Part shown: positions 34,909-43,497 of the stretch, in pieces
Layout of the letters: each line of letters begins with the position of its first letter
Numbering within the stretch: the stretch's first letter is position 1
NCBI RefSeq assembly: GCF_009753715.1
Contig: NZ_WQMS01000016.1
Coordinates: 469,290 to 533,289 of the forward strand
Source: Sphingomonas horti
GTDB lineage: Bacteria > Pseudomonadota > Alphaproteobacteria > Sphingomonadales > Sphingomonadaceae
Reading direction: 5' to 3'
DNA length: 64,000 nucleotides
Made by a program: the position numbers and the translations under genes
Notes under the pieces: generated by a model
Seen by the model: the letters and a program-made list of their open reading frames with translations, nothing else
Told to the model about the DNA's origin: nothing
Database searches by the model: none

Positions 34909-36060
34909 CTAGAGCGTCTTCTCGTAGATCCGATAGAGTTTGTTCACCTTGCTTTCGATCGTGTCGGCGATCGCGACCATCCCCTGGTTGTCCTCCAGGA
35001 TCCAGCCGATCTCGCCCCGCTGGGCGCCGTAGCGGGAGACGGCGGCACGCCTGGAATATTCGATCATCATGAAGGCGAGCTGGCTGGCGAGGCGCGAGGC
35101 CTGGAGGCGTTTGATTACGCCCATCAGCGGCACGCGCATCGTCCGCGCCTTCGGGTGGCGCAGCCACAGCAGCAGCTTCGCCCAGCCGAACGGCAGCAGC
35201 GAGCCATTCAAGGGCTTCAGCGGCTCGTTGAGGTCGGGCAGCGTGATCATGAAGGCGACCGGCTCGCCTTCCACCTCGGCGATGTAGATCAGGTCCTCGA
35301 ACACGATCGGCTTCAGCTTCTTGCCGACTTCCTTCACCTCCGGGTCGGTCAGCGGCACGAACCCCCAATTGTCGGACCAGGCATCGTTCAGGATCGACAG
35401 GATGATCGCCGCCTCGCGGTCGAACCTGGACTTGTCGACCTTGCGGATGCGGATGCGCGGGTTCTTCTCGCCCATCTCGACAATGCGGTTGACGAGCGGC
35501 GGGAAGCCGTGGGTCACGTCGAGATCGTAGGTGACGACGTCCTTGGCCTTCTCATAGCCGATCGCCTCGATCCACGACTGGTAGCGGGGGTCCTGGTGGC
35601 CCATCATCACTGTTGGCGGATGGTCGTGGCCCTGGATCAAAAGGCCGGGTTCTTCCCAGATCGAGGCGCTGACGGGCCCCAGCGCGCGGGTCATGCCCCG
35701 GTCGCGCAGCCAGTGTTCCGCCGCGGCGATCAGGGCGCGGCCGACCGCTTCGTCATCGGCGTCGAAATAGCCCCAGAAGCCGGTTCCCGGGCCGAAGCCC
35801 TGCTCCGGCGGCTGTTCGAGCGCGAGCCGGTCGATATGGGCCGAAATGCGGCCGACCACCTTGCCGCCGCGCTTGGCCAGGAACAGCTGCTGGTCGGCGT
35901 GGGTCAGCCAGGCGTTCTTGCCCGGCGTGATCATGCCCACCGCCTCGCCCTTCAGCGGCGGCACCCACTGCGGGTCGTCCGCATAGTGGCTGAAGGCATA
36001 ATCGACGAAGGCGCGGCGCCCGGCCTGGTCGGTGACGGGCACGATCTGGAAATCCGGCAT
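34909..36060 (-). CDS. GNAT-fold acyltransferase-like protein (YghO-like)
   Basis: A 383-aa cytoplasmic protein of the large GNAT-like group typified by YghO. It begins MPDFQIVPVTDQAGRRAFVDYAF and has WVPPLKGE, a KVVGRISAHID strand, GFWGYFDADDE and GRALIAAAEHWLRDRGM (an acetyl-CoA-binding helix). The second GNAT-like half is AFMITLPDLNEPL...MGVIKRLQASRLASQLAFMMIEYSRR. The substrate is unknown. Proteins of this group often sit near lipid genes, and a desaturase gene is divergent from it here. Confidence 0.78.
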   Translation of the reverse strand: MPDFQIVPVTDQAGRRAFVDYAFSHYADDPQWVPPLKGEAVGMITPGKNAWLTHADQQLFLAKRGGKVVGRISAHIDRLALEQPPEQGFGPGTGFWGYFDADDEAVGRALIAAAEHWLRDRGMTRALGPVSASIWEEPGLLIQGHDHPPTVMMGHQDPRYQSWIEAIGYEKAKDVVTYDLDVTHGFPPLVNRIVEMGEKNPRIRIRKVDKSRFDREAAIILSILNDAWSDNWGFVPLTDPEVKEVGKKLKPIVFEDLIYIAEVEGEPVAFMITLPDLNEPLKPLNGSLLPFGWAKLLLWLRHPKARTMRVPLMGVIKRLQASRLASQLAFMMIEYSRRAAVSRYGAQRGEIGWILEDNQGMVAIADTIESKVNKLYRIYEKTL

Positions 36061-36146
36061 GGCCGCGATCCTTACGCGTTGACCCAGATCAAAGTCGAGC
36101 CATCTGCGAAACGGCAGAAGCCTTTGATTGCCATGCTGGTGCCACT

Positions 36147-37262
36147 ATGTTCGGCAAAAGGCCTCCACCGATGGATACGACTCTGACGTTCGATGCGCCT
36201 GCTCCCGCGGCAGAAGCGCCAAAGGGCAAGCGGCGGATTGCCGACGATACGGCGCTGCTGAGGGCGGCGGCCGAGCTGACGCGCGAGCTGAGCGCGGCAA
36301 ATCCGCGCATCTATTGGGCCGACTTCCTGGCGTCGGTGGTGATCGGCTATGCCGCGCTCGCTGCGACGATCATGGCGGGATCGGTCGGCTGGGCGCTGGC
36401 GTTCGGGCTGGTCGCGGTGCTGGCGTTGTACCGCGCCGAGAGCTTCATCCACGAGCTGACGCACCTGAAGCATTCGACGGTGTCGGGGTTCCGCGCCGCG
36501 TGGAACGCGCTGCTGGGCGTGCCCATGCTGGTGCCGTCGTTCATGTACGAAGGCGTGCACAACCTGCACCACGCGAAGACGCGCTACGGCACGGCCGAGG
36601 ACCCCGAATATCTGCCGCTCGCGCTGATGAAGCCGTGGACCTTGCCCGCGTTCATCCTGGTTGCGGCGCTGGCGCCGGTCGCGCTGATCATCCGGTTCGC
36701 GGTGCTCGCGCCCTTGTCGCTGCTGTCGCCGAAGCTGCGCGAGACGGTCGTCGCGCGCTATTCGGGGCTGCAGATCAACCCCGCGTTCCGCCGCCGCGCG
36801 CCCGAGGGCGAGGCGGCGCGGCTGTGGACGCGGCTGGAAGTCGCCGCCAGCCTGTGGGCCGTAACACTGGTCGTGCTGGTCGCGACCGGCGCGATCCCGC
36901 TGCGTGCCTTCCTGATCGTGCTGGCGGTCGCGTCGGTGGTCGCGGTGCTGAACCAGGTGCGGACGCTGGTCGCGCACCTGTGGGAGAATGAGGGCGAGCC
37001 GATGACGGTCACCGCCCAGTATCTGGACAGCGTCAACGTGCCGCCGCCCGGCCTGCTGCCCGCTTTGTGGGCGCCGGTTGGCCTGCGCTACCACGCGCTG
37101 CACCATCTGCTGCCGAGCGTGCCTTACCACAATCTCGGCACCGCGCATCGCCGGCTGGCGGCGGTGCTCGATCCCGGCTCGCCCTACTTCAAGGCCAACT
37201 ACAAAGGCCTGACGGGGCTGATGTGGAAGATCGGGCTGAGCTCGATCACGCGGGGACGCTGA
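36147..37262 (+). CDS. membrane fatty acid desaturase
   Basis: A membrane di-iron desaturase/hydroxylase of 371 aa from ATG 36147, or 363 aa from ATG 36171; neither has a strong ribosome-binding site. The three histidine boxes are present: HELTHLKH (about residue 102), HNLHHAK, and HALHHLLP near the C-terminus. Hydrophobic pairs flank them. The GEPMTVTAQYLDSVN region is typical of the family acting on acyl chains. Its substrate could be phospholipid, fatty acyl or sphingolipid chains; the nearby sphingolipid genes make the last one worth testing. Its end overlaps the convergent flippase gene by 17 nt. Confidence 0.88.
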   Translation: MFGKRPPPMDTTLTFDAPAPAAEAPKGKRRIADDTALLRAAAELTRELSAANPRIYWADFLASVVIGYAALAATIMAGSVGWALAFGLVAVLALYRAESFIHELTHLKHSTVSGFRAAWNALLGVPMLVPSFMYEGVHNLHHAKTRYGTAEDPEYLPLALMKPWTLPAFILVAALAPVALIIRFAVLAPLSLLSPKLRETVVARYSGLQINPAFRRRAPEGEAARLWTRLEVAASLWAVTLVVLVATGAIPLRAFLIVLAVASVVAVLNQVRTLVAHLWENEGEPMTVTAQYLDSVNVPPPGLLPALWAPVGLRYHALHHLLPSVPYHNLGTAHRRLAAVLDPGSPYFKANYKGLTGLMWKIGLSSITRGR

Positions 37263-38760
37263 TCAGCCGCAGCCGGCGCGCGGTCTTGCCGAGCGCCTGA
37301 CGGTCGCCGGCCGGCAGGCCGAGGCGCAGCGTCAGCCACAGCGCCGGGAAGAAGAGCAGCAGCAGCCCGACCGCGCGCACCGGCGCCGGGGTGAGCACGA
37401 GGCCGATTGCCCACAAGGCGGCCGATGCGGCCAGCGCCGTCACCAAGGTGACGATCGCCGGCCGGTCGAACGCGACCAGGCCGTCGGCGATCCTGAGCTC
37501 CAGCGTCGCCGCCCACGCAATGAGTACGGTGCCGGCGCTCACTGCCCAGGCCATGCCGGTCGCGCCATGCGTCGGCACGAGCCAGGCGCCGAGCAGCGCC
37601 CATGCGCCCAACCCGATCGCGCTGTTGACGAGGGGCAGGATGCGGTGGCCTGTCATCTCGACCACGGGCGTCGCGGGCCCGACCACGGCTTCGGCCGCGC
37701 GTCCCAGCACCAGGATCACGAGCAGGGGCAGGGCGGCCGCCGCTTCGGGGGCGAAGGCGCTCAATATGTCCGACGCGGTCAGCATCAGCAGCGCCGACAG
37801 CGGCACGACGAATGCGATCGAGAGCCGCATCGCAAAGCCGTAGATCGCCGCGACGCCGGCGCGGTCGTGGGCGGCCTGCGCGGCGGAAAGCGGCGCCAGC
37901 ACATACTGAAAGGCCTGGCGGACGATCAGCGGCACGGTCGAGACCTTGCGCGCGATGCCGAACAACCCCGCCGCGGTGGCGCCGCGCGCGCCCGGGAAGG
38001 ACAGGTTCAGCAGCACCGCCGGCAGATCGTTGAACAGGCGGCGGCTGATCGCGGAGGGGAGGAGCGCGAAGCCGGTCTTCAGCAGCTCGCGTCTGAGCCT
38101 GGGCGAAGCGGGAGCGGCGAGCAGCAGCCGGGGATCGTAGTAGCGGCCGAGCAGCCGCGCGGCGAGGATCGCGGTCAGGAACAGCGACGCCAGGTGCGCG
38201 AGCAGCAGCCCCAGGCTTTGCACGCCCGCGGCGAAGAAGCCGACCGCGAAGATCAGCCGCGCCACCTGTTCCCAGAAGATGCGCAGGCGGATCTCCGGGC
38301 CGAAGGCGCGGCGGGCGCGGGCGGCGGAGGTCGCCACCTCGACGAAGGTCCACAAGGGAAGCGCCCAGGCGAAGATCGCGATCGCGGTCGGCAGCTGCGC
38401 GCGGTCGCGCGGCGCCGCCGAGAACAGGGCCGCGATCGGCTCCGCGAAGATCGTGGCGGCAAGCGCGAGCAGCGCGGCCGGCAGCACCGAGACGAGCAGC
38501 GCGAAGCGGACGGCGGCGTGCGCGTCCTCCTCACGCTCGGTCGGGACGATCCGCTGCAGCGCCTGCGTCATCGACAGATCGATGATGTTCTCGACGATGT
38601 TCACCACCGCCCAAAGCACCGTGTAGATGCCGTAGGTGGCGATCCCGAACAGCCAGGTATAGGCGGGCTGGGCGACGACCTCGATCAGCGCGCCCAATCG
38701 GGCAAGCGCCGCCAGGCCGGCGCCCCGGGCGACGTCGCGTTGGCTGACCGCCCCGCTCAC
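37246..38760 (-). CDS. polysaccharide/lipid flippase (MOP superfamily)
   Basis: A 504-aa protein with about 12-14 hydrophobic segments of the oligosaccharide flippase (Wzx/MurJ-like) group. Examples are GIYTVLWAVVNIVENIIDLSMTQALQRIVP, GFALLPSAISRRLFNDLP and GLFGIARKVSTVPLIVRQAFQYV. The GTG start at 38760 overlaps the lptG stop (GTGA), so it is coupled to lptG. It would flip a lipid-linked glycan or glycolipid across the inner membrane. With lptFG and sphingolipid genes nearby, a glycosphingolipid is an attractive but unproven cargo. Confidence 0.85.
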   Translation of the reverse strand: MSGAVSQRDVARGAGLAALARLGALIEVVAQPAYTWLFGIATYGIYTVLWAVVNIVENIIDLSMTQALQRIVPTEREEDAHAAVRFALLVSVLPAALLALAATIFAEPIAALFSAAPRDRAQLPTAIAIFAWALPLWTFVEVATSAARARRAFGPEIRLRIFWEQVARLIFAVGFFAAGVQSLGLLLAHLASLFLTAILAARLLGRYYDPRLLLAAPASPRLRRELLKTGFALLPSAISRRLFNDLPAVLLNLSFPGARGATAAGLFGIARKVSTVPLIVRQAFQYVLAPLSAAQAAHDRAGVAAIYGFAMRLSIAFVVPLSALLMLTASDILSAFAPEAAAALPLLVILVLGRAAEAVVGPATPVVEMTGHRILPLVNSAIGLGAWALLGAWLVPTHGATGMAWAVSAGTVLIAWAATLELRIADGLVAFDRPAIVTLVTALAASAALWAIGLVLTPAPVRAVGLLLLFFPALWLTLRLGLPAGDRQALGKTARRLRLISVPA

Positions 38761-39851
38761 TCCTCGGTCCGCACCAGCACAGTCTCGCCGATCAGCAGGA
38801 ACAGCAGGAACGGCGCCCAGGCAGCGAGCAGCGGCGGGTAGGCGCCGAGATTTCCCATCGCGAGCGCGAAATTGTCGGCGACGAAATAGGTGAAGCCCAG
38901 CGCCATCCCGATCACCGCGCGGACGAACAATTTGCCGGAGCGGGCGAGCCCGAAGCCCGCGACCGCGCCCAGCAGCGGCATCAGCAGCGCGGAGAGCGGG
39001 CCTGACAGCTTGTGCCACAGGCTCGCTTCCAGCGATTTGGTCGGGCGACCCGCCGCCTTCAGGTCGCCGATCGCCTGGCGCAGCTGAAAGAAGGACAGGC
39101 CATCGGGATCGACATTCGCGAGCGTAAAACGGTCGGGGCTGACGCCGCGCGCGGTCGTAATCGTGCCGAGCTGCGCTTCGGTGCCGGTCGCCACGTCGAA
39201 GCGCGTCGTGCCGGTCAGCCGCCACGCGCCGTCGATATAGCGGCCCTCCTTGGCCTCGATGATTTGCGACAGCGTGTTCCCGGTGCGGTCGTAGATCGAG
39301 ACGCCTTCCAGGCGGGTATCGGGGCCGCGCCCGATCGCGCGGGCAGCGCGGATCAGGTCCTCTCCGTTGCGGACCCACAGGTTCGACTGGACCGCGCTGT
39401 CCTTCGGGATCGGCCCATAATCGGCCTTCTGCCAGGCAGTGAGCGTTGCCGTCGAGCGGGCGACCACCCGCTCGTTGAACGTGAAGGACAGGGCGGCGAC
39501 GAACAGGCCGGCGATGATCAGCGGCGCCAGGATCTGGTGTGCCGACAGGCCCGAGGCCTTCATCGAGATCACCTCGCTGTTCTGGTTCAGCGTCGCCAGC
39601 GTGATCAGCGTGCCGAGCAGGACCGAGAATTTGAGGAAGGTCGAGATGATCTGCGGCACCCGCAGCCCGACATAGGTCCAGAGCTGCGCCTCGCCATTGC
39701 CCGGATAGGCGAAGATCTTGTCGGATTCGCCCAGCAGGTCGAGCGTGGTCAGGATCAGCACCAGCCCGGCTAGCACCGCGAACGAGCGGACCAGAAACAT
39801 CCGCGCGGTGTAGAGCGTGACCGTGCGGGACGGGAAGAATTGCAGCTGCAT
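38757..39851 (-). CDS. lptG: Lpt transporter permease LptG
   Basis: A 364-aa LptF/G-type permease. Six membrane helices surround a periplasmic jellyroll domain (NERVVARSTATLTAWQKADYG to about residue 260). The coupling region LATLNQNSEVISMKASGLSAHQILAPL is typical. With LptF and LptB it extracts a lipid from the inner membrane and feeds the periplasmic bridge. In sphingomonads, which have glycosphingolipid instead of LPS, the cargo may be glycosphingolipid. Order is lptF, lptG, flippase; lptF stops 3 nt upstream. Confidence 0.92.
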   Translation of the reverse strand: MQLQFFPSRTVTLYTARMFLVRSFAVLAGLVLILTTLDLLGESDKIFAYPGNGEAQLWTYVGLRVPQIISTFLKFSVLLGTLITLATLNQNSEVISMKASGLSAHQILAPLIIAGLFVAALSFTFNERVVARSTATLTAWQKADYGPIPKDSAVQSNLWVRNGEDLIRAARAIGRGPDTRLEGVSIYDRTGNTLSQIIEAKEGRYIDGAWRLTGTTRFDVATGTEAQLGTITTARGVSPDRFTLANVDPDGLSFFQLRQAIGDLKAAGRPTKSLEASLWHKLSGPLSALLMPLLGAVAGFGLARSGKLFVRAVIGMALGFTYFVADNFALAMGNLGAYPPLLAAWAPFLLFLLIGETVLVRTEE

Positions 39852-39854
39852 CGG

Positions 39855-41060
39855 TTACGCCGTCGCCTCGGGGCGCCGGCGCCGGATGCGCAGCCAGCGG
39901 CGGACGGCGCCGCCGGCCTTGGCGAAGGCACGCTCCAGCCCGCCGATCGGCTGGCCGCCGGGCACGAAGGCGAGCTGGTAGAACAGATACCAGATCAGCG
40001 CCGCGAAAAGGATGAAGGGAACCCATAGGGCGATCAGCGGGTCGATGCGGCCGAGCGCGCCCATGCCTTGCGCATATTCGTTCACCTTGTGATAGGTGAC
40101 CACCATCACGATCGACAGGAATACGCCGAGCGCCGAGGTCGAACGCTTCGGCGGCACCGCGAGGGCAACGGCGAGCAGCGGCAGCAGGAACATCATCGCA
40201 ACCTCGACGACGCGGAAGTGGAAGTTCGCGCGGCTCTCGTTGCGCTGCGGCAGCGGCAGCTTCTCGTCATGGCCGATCCGCACCAGCTCCGGGATCGTCA
40301 ACTCGCGCTCCTTGCCGCCGCGACCGCGAAAGCGCTCGATCTTGGGCAGGTCGATCGGCAGGTCGTGCGAGGTGAAGCTCAGCACCCGCGGCACCCTGAA
40401 GCCCGGCTCGTTATGGACCAGCGTGCCGTTCTTCAGGCGAAAGATGATGACGTTGGGATCGTCGGTGCGCAGGAAGCTGCCCTTTTCGGCCGTCACCGCG
40501 AGGTTGCGGCCCTGGCGGTTCTCCGCCCGGACGAAGATGCCCGACAGGTCGGCGCCCGAATTGTGGCTCTCCTCGATCCGCACCGTCATCTGCGGGCCGA
40601 GGCTGGTGAACTCGCCGACCTTGATCGACGCGCCGAGCGCGCCCGAGCGCAGCTCGAACTGCAGCCCTTCATACGCGTAGCGCGCCTTCGGCTGGATGAA
40701 GCCGACGATGGCGAGGTTCAGCAGCGCCAGCGCGATCGTGTACATGAAGGGCACGCGCAGCAGCCGGCCATAGCCGAGGCCGACGGCGCGGAGCACGTCG
40801 AGCTCCGACGAGGTGGCGAGGCGGCGGAACGCGAGCAGGATGCCGAGCATCAATCCGATCGGGATGCCCAAGGACAGATATTCGGGCAGCAGGTTCGCCA
40901 GCATCCGCCACACGACGCTGACCGGACCGCCCTCTTCGGCCACGAAATCGAACAGGCGCAGCATCTTGTCGAGCACAAGCAGCATCGCCGCGATCACGAG
41001 CGAGGCGAGCAGGGGAACGGCGATGAGCCGGGCGAGATATCGGTCTAAGGCGGACAACAT
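39855..41060 (-). CDS. lptF: Lpt transporter permease LptF
   Basis: A 401-aa partner permease starting MLSALDRYLARLIAVPLLASL. It has the coupling motif LAFRRLATSSELDVLRAVGLGYGRLLRVP, the periplasmic domain (about residues 130-270), and closing helices (EVAMMFLLPLLAVALAVPPKR). Its Arg-rich C-terminal tail is long. It forms a heterodimer with LptG. A divergent DUF2141 gene begins 110 nt away. There is no lptB, lptC or lptA here. Confidence 0.93.
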   Translation of the reverse strand: MLSALDRYLARLIAVPLLASLVIAAMLLVLDKMLRLFDFVAEEGGPVSVVWRMLANLLPEYLSLGIPIGLMLGILLAFRRLATSSELDVLRAVGLGYGRLLRVPFMYTIALALLNLAIVGFIQPKARYAYEGLQFELRSGALGASIKVGEFTSLGPQMTVRIEESHNSGADLSGIFVRAENRQGRNLAVTAEKGSFLRTDDPNVIIFRLKNGTLVHNEPGFRVPRVLSFTSHDLPIDLPKIERFRGRGGKERELTIPELVRIGHDEKLPLPQRNESRANFHFRVVEVAMMFLLPLLAVALAVPPKRSTSALGVFLSIVMVVTYHKVNEYAQGMGALGRIDPLIALWVPFILFAALIWYLFYQLAFVPGGQPIGGLERAFAKAGGAVRRWLRIRRRRPEATA

Positions 41061-41170
41061 CTTCGAATTCTAGACGCCCTGCGACCATGTTTTGGCCGCA
41101 AAGCTTCACCAATTCCACAGCAAAGGTGCGGTGCGGCGCGTCCGCTATAGCCGCGGTTGCAGAGATGGTC

Positions 41171-41665
41171 ATGAAGAAAGTTGCGGTTGCTTGTCTCGCG
41201 GTAGCGGCGGCGGCGTGGAACGCCCCGGCGGCGGCGATGTATGGCGACACCGCCGCGTGCACGCGCGGCGACACTGCGGTGCTGGTCCGCGTCGGCGGGT
41301 TCAAGGAGCGCCAGGGCACGCTGCGCGTCCAGATCTACGGCTCCAATCCCGCCGATTTCCTTGCCAAGGGCAAGAAGCTGCGGCGGATCGACGTGCCGGT
41401 CTCCCCATCGGGCCGCATGGACGTGTGCGTCGCGCTGCCGGCACCCGGCGCCTATGCGGTTGCGGTGCGGCACGACCTGGACGGAAACGGCAAATCCGGC
41501 TGGTCGGACGGCGGCGGCTTTTCGCGCAACCCGAACATCTCGCTGCTCCACCTGAAACCGAGCTTCAACGACGTGGTGATCCAGGTCGGCAGGAGCGTGC
41601 GGCCGGTGGACGTCACTCTTCAATATCGCAAGGGGCTGTCGATCGGCCCGGTGCGCGAGGGCTGA
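41171..41665 (+). CDS. DUF2141 domain exported protein
   Basis: A 164-aa protein with a signal peptide (MKKVAVACLAVAAAAWNAPAAAM) and a DUF2141 domain (LVRVGGFKERQGTLRVQIYG, VCVALPAPGAYAVAVRHDLDGNGK, GFSRNPNISL), an all-beta periplasmic fold with no known enzymatic role. ATG 41165 is an alternative start 2 codons earlier. It begins a plus-strand run with a lipid kinase and a nucleotidyltransferase-like gene, so it probably serves the same lipid pathway. Confidence 0.85.
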   Translation: MKKVAVACLAVAAAAWNAPAAAMYGDTAACTRGDTAVLVRVGGFKERQGTLRVQIYGSNPADFLAKGKKLRRIDVPVSPSGRMDVCVALPAPGAYAVAVRHDLDGNGKSGWSDGGGFSRNPNISLLHLKPSFNDVVIQVGRSVRPVDVTLQYRKGLSIGPVREG

Positions 41666-41676
41666 GGCGAAACCCG

Positions 41677-42639
41677 ATGGCCTGCGTCGCGCTCCTCTCC
41701 AATCCGCGATCGACGGGCAATCGCGCCCTGCTTCCCCGCGTGCGGGCCTATTGCGCGCGCAATCCCGACGTCTTCCACTATGAGGTGGAGGAATTCGACC
41801 AGATCCCGGACGCGATGCGCACCATCGCGCGGGTGCAGCCGAAGGTGATCGTCATCAATGGCGGCGACGGGTCGGTGCAGGCGGCGCTGACGGAGCTGCA
41901 CGGCGGCAAATATTTCGGCGAGGCGCCGCCGCCGGTCGCGGTGCTGCCGAACGGCAAGACCAACTTGATCGCGCTGGACCTCGGCGCACAGGGCGATCCG
42001 CTCGCGGCGCTGGAGCGAATCGTGGAGCTGGCGCAATCCGATCTCGCGCCGCACACCGTCAAGCGCGAGCTGATCGCGCTGTCGGACGGTCGCGATAGCC
42101 GGCCGGTGCTGGGCATGTTCCTGGGCGGCGCGGGGCTCGCGGACTCGATCATCTTCTGCCGGACCAAAATCTATCCGCTGGGACTGCCCAACGGCATTAG
42201 CCACGTGCTGACCGCGCTGGCGGTGATCGTGTCGGTGATGCTGGGCGTGCGCGCGGCGTTCCTGCCGCCGCGGCCGGCGCCGGTCAGCGTTTCGCTGAAG
42301 CGCGGCGGCCAGTTCTCCGGGCGGTTCACGCTGCTGATCGTGACCACGCTGGAGCGGCTGCTGCTCGGCAGCAGGGCGCAGGGCGATGCCGGGCGGCTGA
42401 AGCTGATGGCGGTGGAGCAGGGGCCGGGCACGCTGTTCCGCGCGCTGGTCGCGAGCATCCGCGGCCGGCTGGGTCGCAACCGGCTGCAGGGCGTGCATAT
42501 CGAGCAGGGCGACGAGATCGAGATCGCCGGCGAGCGATCGAACGTGGTGCTCGACGGCGAAGTATTCGTGACGACCGCCGGCAACCCGATCGTGCTGCGC
42601 ACCACGCCGCCGGTTCCGTTCCTGAAGCTCGCCGCGTAA
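41677..42639 (+). CDS. diacylglycerol/sphingolipid kinase family protein
   Basis: A 320-aa lipid kinase of the DAGK catalytic family. The nucleotide site reads VINGGDGSVQAAL (the GGDGT motif with Ser), followed by VAVLPNGKTNLIALDLG. The C-terminal half forms the lipid-binding beta domain ending VVLDGEVF. The spacing from the DUF2141 gene is 11 nt. In Caulobacter a kinase of this family phosphorylates ceramide, and here the gene lies 3 kb from serine palmitoyltransferase, so a ceramide substrate is plausible. A diacylglycerol kinase or undecaprenol-type role cannot be excluded. Confidence 0.82.
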   Translation: MACVALLSNPRSTGNRALLPRVRAYCARNPDVFHYEVEEFDQIPDAMRTIARVQPKVIVINGGDGSVQAALTELHGGKYFGEAPPPVAVLPNGKTNLIALDLGAQGDPLAALERIVELAQSDLAPHTVKRELIALSDGRDSRPVLGMFLGGAGLADSIIFCRTKIYPLGLPNGISHVLTALAVIVSVMLGVRAAFLPPRPAPVSVSLKRGGQFSGRFTLLIVTTLERLLLGSRAQGDAGRLKLMAVEQGPGTLFRALVASIRGRLGRNRLQGVHIEQGDEIEIAGERSNVVLDGEVFVTTAGNPIVLRTTPPVPFLKLAA

Positions 42640-42651
42640 TCCCCTGCCCTG

Positions 42652-43497
42652 ATGGGCGAGCTGGAGAAACTCATCGCGGACGAGCTGGCGCAGCCGGTCG
42701 ATCCGCGCGTTTCCGACGCGGCGTCGGCGATCGCGGCGCTGTACCCCGGCGCGCGCGCCGTGCTTTTTTACGGGTCGTGTCTCAGGACCGGCGAGATCGA
42801 CGGGCACATGCTCGATTTCTATCTGATCGTGCGCGATTATCGCGAGGCCTATGGCAGTCGCTGGCTGGCCTGGGCCAACCGGCTGATCCCGCCCAACGTG
42901 TTCCCGTTCGAGCGCAACGGCGTCGCCGCCAAGTACGCGGTGCTTAGCGACGCCGATTTCGCGCGGCTGACCGGGCCGGGCGCGAGCACCGTGTCGGTAT
43001 GGGCCCGCTTCGCGCAGCCTGTGCGGCTGGTCTGGTCGGCGGACCAGGACGCGCGGCGGGCGGCCATGGATCGGGTCGCCCAGGCGCCCGTGACGCTGCT
43101 GTCGCTTGCGCCGGCCGGGGCGGACCTGCTGGATCGCTGGCGGCGCGGCTTCACGCTGACCTACAGCGCCGAGCTTCGCGCCGAGCGCGGCGACCGGCCG
43201 GGATCGATCGTCGATTGGGATCCGGCCCGATATGTGCGGATCGGCGAGGCCGTCGCGCCGCCGGCCCTGTATTCCGACGCGCGCTGGCGGCGGCTTCGCC
43301 GGACTGGCAAGCTGATGACGCTGGTGCGGTTGGCCAAGGCGAGCCTGACCTTCGCCGGCGGCGTCGATTACCTGGCCTGGAAGATCAACCGGCACGCCGG
43401 CGCGGGCATCGTCGTCAAGCCCTGGCAGCGGCGTCACCCGCTGCTCGGCGCGCTCATTCTGCTGCCGCGGCTGCTTCGAAAGGGGGCGGTCCGCTAG
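42652..43497 (+). CDS. nucleotidyltransferase-fold protein beside the lipid kinase
   Basis: A 281-aa protein. The segment VLFYGSCLRTG...LDFYLIVRD has the GS-x-D-x pattern of the nucleotidyltransferase fold, and GSRWLAWANRLIPPNVFPFE recalls the Tam41-type CDP-diacylglycerol synthases. The C-terminus has AKASLTFAGGVDYLAWKINRHAG and is basic. It could transfer CMP to a phosphorylated lipid made by the preceding kinase; this is inferred from fold and position. It follows the kinase after 12 nt and overlaps the convergent histidine kinase gene by 44 nt. Confidence 0.6.
   Translation: MGELEKLIADELAQPVDPRVSDAASAIAALYPGARAVLFYGSCLRTGEIDGHMLDFYLIVRDYREAYGSRWLAWANRLIPPNVFPFERNGVAAKYAVLSDADFARLTGPGASTVSVWARFAQPVRLVWSADQDARRAAMDRVAQAPVTLLSLAPAGADLLDRWRRGFTLTYSAELRAERGDRPGSIVDWDPARYVRIGEAVAPPALYSDARWRRLRRTGKLMTLVRLAKASLTFAGGVDYLAWKINRHAGAGIVVKPWQRRHPLLGALILLPRLLRKGAVR

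Noticed and set aside
34895..34915. GGGTTCGGGGGC resembling a tRNA T-arm
   Set aside because: No acceptor stem, anticodon arm or D-arm can be paired around it.
38761..40026. Upstream part of a 926-aa frame that contains the flippase
   Set aside because: This part overlaps lptG in another frame and has Arg-rich shadow composition. The GTG at 38760 gives a normal-length flippase.
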